Shown one piece after another: positions 52,386 to 62,947 of a DNA stretch of 64,000 nucleotides. The DNA lies in NCBI GenBank assembly GCA_964035545.1, contig OZ037765.1, forward strand, positions 18,718,698 to 18,782,697, given 5' to 3'. Below the pieces are notes generated by a model. That model did no database searches and was not told the DNA's origin. It worked only from the letters and a program-made list of their open reading frames with translations. A program made the position numbers and the translations under genes. This stretch comes from Bugula neritina (lineage: Eukaryota > Bryozoa > Gymnolaemata > Cheilostomatida > Bugulidae). The first letter of the stretch is position 1, and each line of letters opens with the position of its first letter.

Positions 52386-54091
52386 CAGGGGTGTCCAACC
52401 TTTTCAGACCGAGGGCCAGTCTGCAAGTTTCAGCTTGAGCTGGGGGCCACAACATTTTTTTGTTTTTAAAATAAATTTTCAAGATTCATTAAACATCTGC
52501 AGGCCATATGCATTGTAATTATAAGCGAGGGCTAGGCTTTGCATGTTTATTAAAATCATAACATATTTGAATAGATATATATTATTTATGTGTGTATGTG
52601 TGTATATATGCATTTAATTAAAATAGGTAAACAAGAAACATTTCATTTTTATTACTTTAATAATCAATAATTATATATGCATTTATGTTTGTGCATAAGA
52701 AATTATACATATATATTCATACAAAGTAAATATTCATGATTGTACATGCAAATTTAAACAAGATGTGCCAGTGCTAAGAGTCTGTACTCATATCAGTATA
52801 GTTATATTTTACAACCATCAGTGAAACACTTGTGAGTACACAGTGAGTACCGTTTGCCTTGAACAATTCTGTTAATATCTGGTTTCATATTAAAACATAT
52901 AACCCTTAGTTACTGGACTAAGTGCTGACTAGTGAGTGAAGTGTAGTATTTATTTTGTGTATTTCATTTGACTGAAAATTGAAAGCTCAGAGTTCAAGCC
53001 TTCAAGCCATCTCAGTGCAGTGCAGCATCCAACAAGCAGTCAAAGGTCAAAGGTCAAGGCGATTACAAATTCCAAATCATTTCAGTACATACTCGCACAA
53101 AATTCATTATAAAACAAAATTGTTTAGGCATCTAACCTTAAAACAGTATGTAAATGAAAACTAACATATACATAATAATATTTTAGTACTGCATAAATGA
53201 AGTGGGTCAGGGATTCTTCAACTACTTATCTTTCACAATACAGTCAATAAAAGTGAGATCTCAGTTATACTTTCAAAAAAGTCTTGTCTCTATATGGCCT
53301 GTCCTGGTTAAATGTCTTTGAAATATCTGTCTGCACAGGATAGCTAAGGGCAACTTTTTAGCTGCAACTGCCTTGCTGAGGTTTGCATTGTAACTGTGTA
53401 AAAATTCAGTACCAGTAATAACAATCTTATTTAATTGAAGGCTACTAGAATCAAAATTTAAAAACTATGGTGTGAATCTTATTTTTTCTCAGTGCAGCTT
53501 TTTTGGAATTTTTTCATTCTTTTGAAAAGTTATAGAAAAAAACTGCACATTTTTGGCTAATTTTGCCTCAAAAGTTGATTTTTTTAGTACCAGTAAAATA
53601 TCTTAGCAGGAAAACATGATATCTGAATAAAAAAGCAATAACTTTTAGATTTTATATAAATTGTGGATTTATACACTGGAAATGGTATATTTCTTTTCAA
53701 GTAGTAAACACTGTGCATCACTTCACACTTCAGTGAACGCGTAGAGATGAGCATATAATATAGGCAGCTACATTACTATAAGTCACAGGCTTGCTAGCTA
53801 ACAGACTATAATGACTAGCTTGCTGTAATTGGTTGTAGTTTGATCTCAGGCTAAACAATGACAAGTAAGCAACACGCATGCCACCCACAGAACAATATTG
53901 TAGAAGAACTTAAACTACATTTTAATAGAAATTCTTAGTGGGATGCTTTCAACTATCCCATGTGCTGCTGTTTCAGGCTAGTTAGCAAACTTGATAAACA
54001 AAAATTTGTAACTTGCTATACCTTTGGGGGGCCACACAAATATAGCTGGAGGGCCGGATCCGGCCCGCGGGCCGCCTGTTGGACAGCCCTG
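52386..54091. mobile_element. Non-autonomous hAT transposon, 1706 bp
   Basis: The ends are CAGGGGTGTCCAACC and its imperfect inverse GTTGGACAGCCCTG. An 8-bp target duplication AACTAGAG stands on both sides (52378-52385 and 54092-54099), exact. CAGGGGTGTCCAAC-type ends with 8-bp duplications are characteristic of hAT elements. The right end carries a GC-rich block (GGCCGGATCCGGCCCGCGG). I see no transposase frame longer than 61 codons inside, so it must depend on another element for movement. Confidence 0.9.
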
Positions 54092-54849
54092 AACTAGAGA
54101 ATTGATTGAACTGCTGCTATGAAATATTGATGATGTTATGAACATTAAACTAATTACTGCCAGATCTGCCAGCAGACAACTAACGTAATAAAAGCCATTT
54201 CAGTTAAAAGTGCAGAGTTATAAGCTCTTGAACTGTCAGTCATAATTGTCACTAGGTAGTGTCTATGATGCAAGACTATGACTATTCTAGTAAAGAATGA
54301 AGCATTTAACATATAATCCACATAGGATATGTATTATAACAGAACAGAAGTAGCAGAATATGACATTAATAAAAGAATAAACTTGAAAAAATAATCTGCA
54401 GATGCTATAGTAGTATATCTATGTAATAGTTAACACTAATTAAAGTGAGCATTGTGCAGACAAATCTCAACCCATATTGAGTTTTCTAAGATTGGCAATA
54501 GGTTATAAATATTTCACATTCCAGAGATACACAGAATAAATTACTTATGAATAAAATATGAGAATGTGAAACAATTTCTCGTAGCATAAGATTACTACAG
54601 TTTTCAATTTCTGTAGTTTTTCACTAGTCACACTAACACTTGTTAAGTACTATGATACTGAAGTTGAATAGATTACAACTCTGAAAGCTGGCTTGGTACA
54701 TTACATATGGGATAATTGAAAAACAGAGAAATCCCAACAGCTTCCATTCCTTAAGTGTAACTTGACTTCATTCATATACACTAATGATGACATGATGTGG
54801 CCCAGAAAAGATCTGCTGCTCAGCCCGGCATGAGTAGCATGCCAACTCG

Positions 54850-57800
54850 TCAATTATTGTCACACGACACTCGAAGTTTAATGAGGCCATTTTTCATCAA
54901 TCTGGCTAATAGTTGTTAAGCATGCTAATGATACTAAAGTTAAACAGACTACAGCCTTACAAGTTGATGCGGTACATTATGAAGCTTCAGGAGTGAGAGC
55001 TGGCAACTCTCATTAGCTTCTGTTTCTATTAGTTTTGCTTGGCAATTTCACTTCCTGTCGAGAGTGGTTTAACAAGCAGAAGCAGAAGGCTCTAGCCAGC
55101 ACAATCTTTAAATGGAAGTGATCAAAGAACACTGGTGTTGACTGAGCAATTTAATCATTACTGGTGTAGGTCAGCATTGATTTATCTTTTTACAGGTGAC
55201 CTTATTTTTTTGTTGAACAATGGTGGCAGTTGGCAGTACTCCATATCAGAGAGAGAACAACTCTTGGATACCAGAATTTAGTCTAGAAATAAATGTGGAA
55301 ATATATAAATATTTGTAAAATATTTCGAGTTCACACTTTAAAAGCTTTCATTAACTTTTTATGTCTCATAAAGACATTCACCAATCGATGATGTTGTATA
55401 GTACTTGTAATTATTGCTATCAATCTTATTATTGCTAAATAAAATTAAATCCCTGCTAGGATATGTCTCAAAGGTGTACAGTTGAAGAAATCAGTTGTTA
55501 TCAGAAGTGACATTTAGAATAAAATATTTCGACAAGATTCAGTAAAACTGTAAGGAGAAGTTCTAAATAAAGCAAGAGCTTAGTATTTTCAGAATAAGAC
55601 AGATAAATACACCCTAAAGGTGTGAGATAATCAAAGTACCATAAATATATGTCTGCTACCAAATAGGCCATAATTATAAAACATATCAAACTAGAGAAAA
55701 ATATTTTAGTACATTTATGAGCCTCTAATTCTTGTAGATACTTAAAAGTATGCATTTAACAACACAAGCATATTTCCCTAATAGTGATGTAAGCTTATAA
55801 CGAAAGAGAAAATGAATAAATCTCTTACAAAAGCCTAAGACAACAGGAATTAAGACATCATCATAATATTATGTTGGATAATTTTTCAATTATAAACTTA
55901 ATAATACAAAAGTGACGGCATATAGAGATAGCATATAGAGATGGCATATGGAAAATATACAGTAAAATGCAGCAAAATGGCCAGACATTACCAGCTGATA
56001 CAATAAAACTCACACCAAATACTGTACTGAGCCAATAGAAAATACAGTTTATCCACACTTGCCTTCAGAGTCCATAGGAAACCTTCGAACTCTTTTCATA
56101 GGTACAGGAAACAGTCTTCCTTCATTAATTATATTCTTGAAGAGTTTCCTCCAGTCTGGCATGTGGGTGGGAGTCGGTATAGGTTTCACGAGCATCCGGA
56201 AAGGAAGTGGACTTTTGAAGAACTTTCCCTGCTCGCTCTAGTGGAAAATTTTTATAAATATTATATCAGTAAAATATAATCGGTTTCAACAACAATTATC
56301 AAAGCAAATATTTATTCTATCTTATATTCATTAGCCAAGATTACTTAATGTTAATGTGGGAATAGTTGCTACTGATTACATTATACTTGATGTTAAAGAA
56401 TTTCTGACCCACTTCATTTATGCAGCACCAACGTATTTGTATTTATCTTAGCTATCGTATACAGACTATTTGAGGGTTGTATGCTCAAACAATCTTGCTT
56501 TATAAAAAAATTATAACAAATGAAGTGTGTCAGGAATTCTTTAACAAAAAGTTTATAGACTTAAAATAACAAAAATAGCTACAAAACTAGGAAGGCAACA
56601 TTCTTTTTGGATAAGAGTGAGCAACAAAAACTTCATAAAAAATGTTGAAAATAGTTCAAATTCACAATAATTATTTCGCTACATAACGGTAAGTAATTAT
56701 ATTGTAATGGATTTCAGTAGTGCAATTAACAATTAGTTATATATCGAAAGGGTCGACTCTATGTTGTATATTATTGTGGAGATCGACTACATCGACTTCC
56801 AGTCGACTTGTATCTTATGGTCGACAGTGGCACCACTAATACCAGCCAATCAGGAAGGACTGTTAATTGATAGCAGGTGGAGCTAGCTACTCGTAGTGGA
56901 AGCACGCTAAGTAGCTAAGCCGGGCAGAGCAGCTTGGGACTTCGCTTAGAGTAGTTGTGTGTAAAGGCTCATTATTATGTAATCGTTCAATTCATGTTAG
57001 CAGTAATTCAATTCTTGTATCTTGTAAATAATAAACTTATCATAACGTAAATAACCTGGTGTAGTAGCTTTGTTTAAGTCGACCCACATAATATAGTGAA
57101 TTGAGAAATTCACTACAATATGTATACCTTTCTTTGCAGCATATAATCTACAGATAACTTCATCATGTTGATCAGATTTTGAACTTCATAGACTCTCAAA
57201 GCACTACATCCAGGTGAAGAGGCACCGGAATCTTCTAGTTTCTTGAGCTCATTAATCTCCTTCATTACAGCAACACTTTCCTTGTGCACTTCTGACAGCA
57301 TATCTGGAATATCTGCAGAATAAACCAGTGTGTTGTGTGTGTGTATGTTGTGTGTGTGTGCGTGTGTGCGTGTGAGTGTGTGTGTGTGTGTGTATGTGCG
57401 TGTGAATTGTGGTGTAATGGCTATTAATAGTTAAATATAACTTTAAAATGCTTAAAATGCTTTTGGTAAACCCCTTGCTTAGTACAGCTACTACTCACTA
57501 GTTGCCTAGTAGTAGCTGAACCCTTTGCTTACACACCATCTCAACAGACAACCAACCTATCACACATTTACTTTATTGCATTCATGTAAAAATACCACAA
57601 TGTCTAATATCATCCTACCAACAACCATGCTGAGATCATCAGAAGCATTAGCCTTGGCTTCTTCAGTGTATACCATAACAAAATCAAACCCATTCTAAAA
57701 AGAAAAATGGTTTTATGAGGTCTTAAGACACAAATATATACTGCTAAAACTGCGACATTGTGAAACACTTAATGTGATGATGAATATGGGAATTCTTGAT

Positions 57801-59224
57801 CGAAATCTAAGATTTGTATCATTTGAGTCTAACTGTAGAATCATTCTGTACGATTTATAGCAGTAAGTGTCCATCATAAATAAACTGAAAGCTGACGTGC
57901 AACTGGTGAATAATCAAATGCTAATAATGTCGAGCAAATATTAAAACACACTACAAATAAAATGTCTTTTAGTCAGTGTGAGAAACTTGCAGCCTTAAAC
58001 TCAGACATTGTTGATGCATGCAAAATGATTTGATGCTTTATTTTGTCAGCTTGCTAAATGCACAAGTAAAGATTGAAGGGTTTATGCAATTTTTTTGTAG
58101 AATCAAATTGCTTGAGAAATAAAAACAATTACTGTGAATTGGGTATTAGGGCACTTTATCACAGCTGCAATAAGAAAAATAGGTAACCAAATATGACTCA
58201 AGCTTGAAACTTTTAGGAACCAATTTTATATTAGTTAGATGTATGGCTAAAGAAACTGAAATCAAAAGAATCTAAAAGCGTAAAAACAACGTTTTGTAAG
58301 CATTAAAGTTCATACCTCTACTAGGTTAGTGTGAGGCTGAATAAGCATTCTGCTTTCATAATTTTTCACTCGAGAACACTGATCATGAGACTGGCAGGGT
58401 GGGTACAGCAGAGACTTGTCTACTGTTACAAGGGCATTCTCTTCTAGGTTCATGGTGCATCTACAATAAAGTATGTAATGTATTCAGTTTACTAGTGATC
58501 AGTTTAGTACTATTACACTGTTCATACTTTAGAGACTTTCTTCTCCTATCAAAGCACACCATGTCTTCTACATCTAATACAGTGCTCCCTCATATCTCAC
58601 AATTCTAGTTCTTACAAAATTCCATAGGTCATGAGAAGGGCTTGGACGCCTCCCCTTTTTGTGGCCTATGTATGTGTATGGGGACAAAATGCATGGCTAA
58701 ATTTAATGGGTCCGTAAATTAAATCTGGTGTTCTACTATGTCACGAATCGAGGTTTCGCGACCAGCAGCTCAGTGGGATATGGAGGGAGTACTGTATTAT
58801 AAAACTTCAAAGAATTAATATCAGATAAACATATTGTAATTAAACAAATACAAAATGATAATACTGCAACCGACACGATGGCAAAAGGAAAAATCAGGAA
58901 GCATCAATGTATGGAGTATCAACGCAATCTAACAATTGAGAGCTGATCAAATAAATAAATTTTCACAGCAATTAGTCACATCTCTTATAACTAAAAATCA
59001 TACTGTTCCATTTTTATATGCAACTTATATTTGTTCTTTTCATCGAGTTGATTAAAAAACACTGTATGCGAATACGAAATGAAAATGTACCTTCTTAGAA
59101 AGATGTACTCTCTCAAACCAGATGAAAAATTTATCATCCAATGAATGCGTTCCAAAGAGCCGATAGTCTTCTTACAAATCATCTCAGTTTTGCTGTCCCA
59201 TTTTCTCCTACTTATTGTGGAGTT
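54850..59224 (-). CDS. Unrecognised conserved-looking multi-exon gene, 3' part
   Basis: Six exons in consistent phase: 59224-59091, 58460-58316, 57694-57619, 57312-57128, 56237-56063 and, less sure, 54905-54850 ending in TGA (256 residues in all). The first exon listed starts after an acceptor (acacaatag), so 5' exons are missing, probably beyond the LTR element inserted at 59449 and outside the window. I do not recognise the family. Visible traits: IHWMINFSSGLREYIFLRR in exon 1, YPPCQSHDQCSRVKNYESRM in exon 2, a charged helical stretch HKESVAVMKEINELKKL, a proline-rich segment PLPFRMLVKPIPTPTHMPDW, and a basic end PVPMKRVRRFP. No signal peptide or membrane span is seen. The donor after exon 5 appears to be GC (GAAG|GCAAGT). 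The proposed last exon would add a short end beginning RLMKNGLIKLRVSCDNN. Confidence 0.65.
56775..57088. mobile_element. Possible solo LTR or dispersed repeat
   Basis: A block of unlike composition starts TGTGGAGATCGACTACATCG and ends GTCGACCCACA, i.e. TG...CA with inverted TGTGG/CCACA ends, and carries AATAATAAAC near its 3' part as LTR R regions do. GGGTCGACT just outside the left end mirrors AGTCGACCC at the right end. No clean target duplication was found. It ends 40 bp from a splice donor of the unrecognised gene. Confidence 0.35.
57328..57405. repeat. TG microsatellite
   Basis: About 78 bp of interrupted (TG)n in an intron of the unrecognised gene. Confidence 0.95.
58580..58794. mobile_element. 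Tc1/mariner-type MITE, 215 bp, TA target site
   Basis: Left end CAGTGCTCCCTCATATCTCAC and right end (reverse complement) CAGTACTCCCTCCATATCCCA are inverted repeats, and TA flanks both sides (58578-58579, 58795-58796). CAGTNCTCCCTC-type ends with TA duplication resemble pogo/Tigger-like MITEs. It lies in an intron of the unrecognised gene. Confidence 0.75.
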
Positions 59225-59448
59225 CTATTGTGTAAATAATAAAAGTGGATTAATTGTGTACATCAGCATAACACCAACAATTAAGATAGTTCCTTAACCT
59301 ATTTTCATAACTAGATAAAAAATGAATCTTGCCTGCATGCACTAAAAGGCCATTTAAATTTTATCAAATAGTGATATAGTGTAGTGAGTAGTGCAAGTAC
59401 AAATACAGGAATCGCCCTCTCCCTATTCTTGGAATACTTAGACTCTTA

Positions 59449-59731
59449 TGTAGCAACCAATTAGCAGCTCCGGAAGATATGCTTCCGAGTCACGTGACAC
59501 TTCCCGGGTTAATAAGATTATATCACGTTGTTGTAAGCGGAGGCTTGTAGTAGTAACATGTGTTAGTAGTTGACTCTTGTATAGGATAATTTGATGTGAT
59601 GTTTGTTTTATGCTTTATTGTGGATAATAAATATAATTACTCGACAGCTACCCTAGTAATTGATAACAGAATAACCAGCTAACTATACGCAAGTAAATAA
59701 CTCACGCTCAGTAATTGCACAAATTACTACA
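59449..59731 (+). mobile_element. 5' LTR of a Ty3/gypsy-type retrotransposon
   Basis: 283 bp starting TGTAGCAACC and ending AATTACTACA, so the terminal TGTAG/CTACA inverted repeat is perfect. AATAAA stands at 59626-59631. Directly after it, TGGTGGCAGCAGTGGGAT (from 59733) has the TGG start and position of a tRNA primer-binding site. The matching 3' LTR is not in the window, so neither LTR divergence nor the target duplication can be read. Confidence 0.8.
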
Positions 59732-59766
59732 GTGGTGGCAGCAGTGGGATCTTGCGTATAGCAGTC

Positions 59767-60717
59767 ATGGCAGAAGACGGCACGGAGCTACCCATTCCAC
59801 TGAATGAAGGTGAGAGAGATAATGTTGATATACCTGTGGAACCAGTGGTGTTAGATGAAGAAGTGAGAATTCTTAGAGGGCATGGTGAAGATAGATACCG
59901 GCTGAAGGCGCCCACCTTCACTGGCGAAGAAGCAGTGGAGCAGTTTATTCAAGAATTCCAAGATGTGATGGAGATTGCAGAATGGCCGCCAAGGGTGGCG
60001 TTGCTAAAGCTCAGGATGGCGCTGACGGGCAAAGCTAAGCCGTACGGAGCTGGACCTGACATAGACGGAATCTTTGCTTCCCTGCGGGCCCGTTTTGGCA
60101 TCTCTCCCATAGATGCGCGGGCCCGTCTACAGAGGATGCGGCGTGATCCTCACACGTCACTAGAAGAGCACGCTGCCACGGTGTACCCATTAGCGCAGAT
60201 CGCATTCCGCGATCTGCCTCCGGTACACCGTGAGAGGTATACCTATGATGCCTTCGTGCAGTCCATCAACGACTTGGGGCTCCACCATCAACTCCAAGCG
60301 AGGGGAGTCACCACAGTCGAAGATGCACTTGCGGTGGGAGAAGCCTATCTCTTGGCGACTCATATGCACCGCAACCGCGTGGCCTCCCGCCAGGTGACCA
60401 CGGAGCACTCTACTGCTCACACCGAAGTAAATGCGGAACCCTCCGCGGTGGCTAATGTGAACCAGATGTCACTAGTGTCAAAAATCTCACAGATGACTGA
60501 CATGCTAGATAAGCTGGTCACCACATTAGCCTCCCCAAGCCAGGTAGATACTGCCCGTGAGCCTTGCGGGCCGCAGGTACAATCACCAGACATGGGGCAC
60601 CACTTCTGCTGGGAATGCGGAAGGCCAGGACATTTCCAGAGAAACTGCCCTCAACTCCCACCAGGGTTAAACTACCCCGGCCCGCAGATGTTCCCACCTC
60701 CTGCGGGCCGTCTGTAA
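59767..60717 (+). CDS. gag: Gag of the Ty3/gypsy-type element
   Basis: 316 residues. It starts at ATG 59767 (MAEDGTELPIPL), 36 nt after the LTR. A capsid-like region with APTFTGEEAVEQFIQEFQ near the start and a nucleocapsid zinc knuckle CWECGRPGHFQRNC (C-X2-C-X4-H-X4-C, from residue 281) near the end are the hallmarks of retrotransposon Gag. The frame is intact to TAA at 60715. The pol frame overlaps it in the -1 register, and a slippery heptamer with hairpin lies just before the stop. Gag would form the intracellular particle and bind element RNA. A short acidic Gag without a separate matrix is usual for Ty3-type elements. Confidence 0.9.
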   Translation: MAEDGTELPIPLNEGERDNVDIPVEPVVLDEEVRILRGHGEDRYRLKAPTFTGEEAVEQFIQEFQDVMEIAEWPPRVALLKLRMALTGKAKPYGAGPDIDGIFASLRARFGISPIDARARLQRMRRDPHTSLEEHAATVYPLAQIAFRDLPPVHRERYTYDAFVQSINDLGLHHQLQARGVTTVEDALAVGEAYLLATHMHRNRVASRQVTTEHSTAHTEVNAEPSAVANVNQMSLVSKISQMTDMLDKLVTTLASPSQVDTAREPCGPQVQSPDMGHHFCWECGRPGHFQRNCPQLPPGLNYPGPQMFPPPAGRL

Positions 60718-62924
60718 ATCACCCAGGGAGGCCCGCGCGTCTGTCGCCCCGCTGGGCGCCGCGCGGAGATGCTGTGAAGTGGCGACCCCCGCGGCAAGTA
60801 GGCTCAAGCCACTCGCCGCCTGGGTCCTCTACGCCACTCCGGCACCAACACGGAGCCGGCAGACGGTTGACCACAGAGCCTGCGAGGGAAACGGTACAAG
60901 CGCCGCAAGGCGTACCGCCCCAACCTCGGCAGCTGGTCAATAGTCGCCGCCAACCGTGGACCCCTCGACCCACAGCGAGGGAGGTGCAACCACGGCACAC
61001 TCAATTGCAGCCGCACGGAAGTAGCTACTTCCTGCCAGGGAAGTTAGCCGGCAAGCCTGCCAACTTCCTCCTGGACTCCGGCTGCACCACCAACCTCCTT
61101 AGCCGTCAGTTCTTTGACACCCTCAGCGCTAAGGTCAAGGACAGGTTGGCACCGTACGAGGGGGATCACGGCACCTTGGCAGACGGGTCGTGCATTCCCT
61201 TCTACGGCATTATTGAGCTAACTGGTTACGTCCGTAACCAGGCCATCCAAGAGACGTTTATCGTCGGGCAGCTCAACGAGGATGCTATCCTCGGGATGCC
61301 ATTCTTACAACGACACGGTTGTCGCATCGATTTCAGTAAATCTGCGATAATCATGGGCGACAAGGAGCTCGCTTGTGTCGATAAGTTTGGTCGTCCTCTA
61401 GCGGGAGCAGTGCAGGTAGTACGGAGCTGTACTATACCAGGCCACTCCCGGGCTACCGTCCGCTGCAAGGTAGACGGTGGCCAAACCTCTAAGTTGGGAG
61501 TTGTCGAAAGTACGCACTCGAGAGTCCAACTTGCCCGTAGTTTTAGCCGGCTCACGGGGCAAGGAGAGATCTCAGTGCAGTGTGTCAACCCCTTCTCAGA
61601 GACAGTAGACCTACCACCCAGATCCATACTGGGTCGCTTCCATCCTGTCCAGGAGGAAGCCATTGGGCCGTCGTCGGGAGCTACGACGGAAGGTCCTCAG
61701 CAGAGCCCGTCTCGAGGGCGGAGGACCGTCCCAACCCACGCCTCCCCTCCTCCAGGGACGCGTGGCTGCACAGGCAACGGGAAACGCCAGGCTATGGCTA
61801 GGTTGCCACATGGGTACAGTGAGGCGTTCAGCCACACAGACCACGGAGCCCGCCTAAATAGAGCAGGCTGCCGTGAGGTACCGCGGGCGGCGAGGACCGC
61901 CCCTGCTCAGCCACTTCAACAGAGGGCTGACACGCCCCCGGAGGCTGCCCAGAGCCTCCGCGCCAAACCTGTATGGGCTGGTAACGTTGGGGAGCTGCCG
62001 AAGCTCCAGGAATGCCTTCCTGGGGTGGTAGCCGACGTGTACCGAGCGAAACAGGAGGGGCGACGACCCAGTAGTACACAACGGCGACAGGGATGCGCCG
62101 AGTTACGGCTGTACTGTCAACGTTGGAGCTCTCTGCGGGTCGGGCCAGATGGTCTGCTAACCATGACCTTGGCCACCAACAGCAGACAGCCAGTCAGGAA
62201 GAGGGTTGTCTGCCCAGTTGCCATCCGCCGGAAGTTGATACAAGACACTCACGAGGAGACTCACGGAGGAGTCCAAGGGGTGGTCACCAAGCTACAACTC
62301 CGGTGGTACTGGCCTAACATGGAACGGGATATCCGACGCAGAGTGAGACGGTGCAAAGTCTGCCAGACCAACAAGCATAGCCGTCTCCCTGGTGAAGTGG
62401 GGCGGCAGACGCATTGTGTGAGAAGGTCTCGGCAGGCGGAGACTGTCAACCTGGCCGGAAACACCTCCATGACACGTCAGGAAGACTTGGCGAGGCGAGA
62501 AAGGCCACTTCCGTCCTTGAAAGTGCGCCCACCGCCCCCAACGTCAAGCCTGCCATCATCACCACTTCCGGAACCAGAAACAGGTCCGGAAGTGCAAAAA
62601 CCCCCCGTGGGAGGGGCTCCGCAAGGAGATGCCAACATAGGACCAGCACCACACACTAGGCAACTTCCAGCGTGTCTCAGAGACTGTGTACGTGACCGCG
62701 GTATAAGCGGCAGTAACAAAAGTCTAGAGAGGCCTCGCGTAGGAAAACAGGCAAAGAGCCGTGGGAGTTGTGATCACCACGAGAATCTCAACTTTTGCCT
62801 CGGCGGAATCTCACACGAGATTCATCCGCTGGAAGTGAAAAGCCCTAGTCACGTTTCACAACCACGCTGTCCGGTCTTTTCCTATGTTGATGCAGTCGAG
62901 AGTAGACGTGCCAGTAAACAGTAA
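60564..62924 (+). CDS. pol: Reduced pol of the Ty3/gypsy-type element: protease and integrase zinc domain, no RT
   Basis: Open for 786 codons in the -1 frame relative to gag; translation would enter by frameshift at about 60672. The protease has the active-site triad DSG in FLLDSGCTTNLLS (codon 61074) and the ILGMPFLQRHGC strand. After the linker LPPRSILGRFHPVQEEAIGP a scrap resembling the pre-RT connection follows (YSEAFSHTDHG). The reverse transcriptase (no YxDD) and RNase H are absent. The frame resumes with RLYCQRWSSL and the H2C2 zinc-binding domain HEETHGG...YWPNMERDI...CKVCQTNK. The DD35E integrase core is also missing, replaced by a Pro/Ser/Arg-rich stretch. It cannot be autonomous; no stop interrupts it despite the losses. 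Parts of the frame after 62400 may not be real coding sequence. Confidence 0.8.
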   Translation: MRAAGTITRHGAPLLLGMRKARTFPEKLPSTPTRVKLPRPADVPTSCGPSVNHPGRPARLSPRWAPRGDAVKWRPPRQVGSSHSPPGSSTPLRHQHGAGRRLTTEPARETVQAPQGVPPQPRQLVNSRRQPWTPRPTAREVQPRHTQLQPHGSSYFLPGKLAGKPANFLLDSGCTTNLLSRQFFDTLSAKVKDRLAPYEGDHGTLADGSCIPFYGIIELTGYVRNQAIQETFIVGQLNEDAILGMPFLQRHGCRIDFSKSAIIMGDKELACVDKFGRPLAGAVQVVRSCTIPGHSRATVRCKVDGGQTSKLGVVESTHSRVQLARSFSRLTGQGEISVQCVNPFSETVDLPPRSILGRFHPVQEEAIGPSSGATTEGPQQSPSRGRRTVPTHASPPPGTRGCTGNGKRQAMARLPHGYSEAFSHTDHGARLNRAGCREVPRAARTAPAQPLQQRADTPPEAAQSLRAKPVWAGNVGELPKLQECLPGVVADVYRAKQEGRRPSSTQRRQGCAELRLYCQRWSSLRVGPDGLLTMTLATNSRQPVRKRVVCPVAIRRKLIQDTHEETHGGVQGVVTKLQLRWYWPNMERDIRRRVRRCKVCQTNKHSRLPGEVGRQTHCVRRSRQAETVNLAGNTSMTRQEDLARRERPLPSLKVRPPPPTSSLPSSPLPEPETGPEVQKPPVGGAPQGDANIGPAPHTRQLPACLRDCVRDRGISGSNKSLERPRVGKQAKSRGSCDHHENLNFCLGGISHEIHPLEVKSPSHVSQPRCPVFSYVDAVESRRASKQ
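60666..60710 (+). promoter_or_regulatory. Programmed -1 frameshift signal at the gag/pol overlap
   Basis: Heptamer GTTAAAC at 60666-60672 is in the correct register (G TTA AAC in the gag frame). A 5-nt spacer TACCC follows, then CGGCCCGCAG (60678-60687), a 13-nt loop, and the exact complement CTGCGGGCCG (60701-60710). G UUA AAC is an established slippery heptamer in arterivirus frameshifting. pol lies in the -1 frame relative to gag. Loop bases 60697-60700 (CCTC) could pair with GAGG at 60728-60731 to make a pseudoknot. Confidence 0.85.
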
Positions 62925-62947
62925 TCAGATACCACTTTCATTCCAAA

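Larger units (their letters stand above)
48774..54849. other. Repeat-rich intergenic region 5' of RPP40
   Basis: No host exon recognised in 6 kb. Contents are a tRNA-like SINE, TAATAC/TAATAG trinucleotide-type tracts, a dead LINE fragment and a hAT element, each listed separately. The RPP40 promoter should lie within the first few hundred bases. Confidence 0.6.

Noticed and set aside
61580-62719. Several other-frame ORFs within the GC-rich pol region
   Set aside because: GC-rich sequence opens all frames; only the protease and integrase zinc-domain frame has recognisable motifs.
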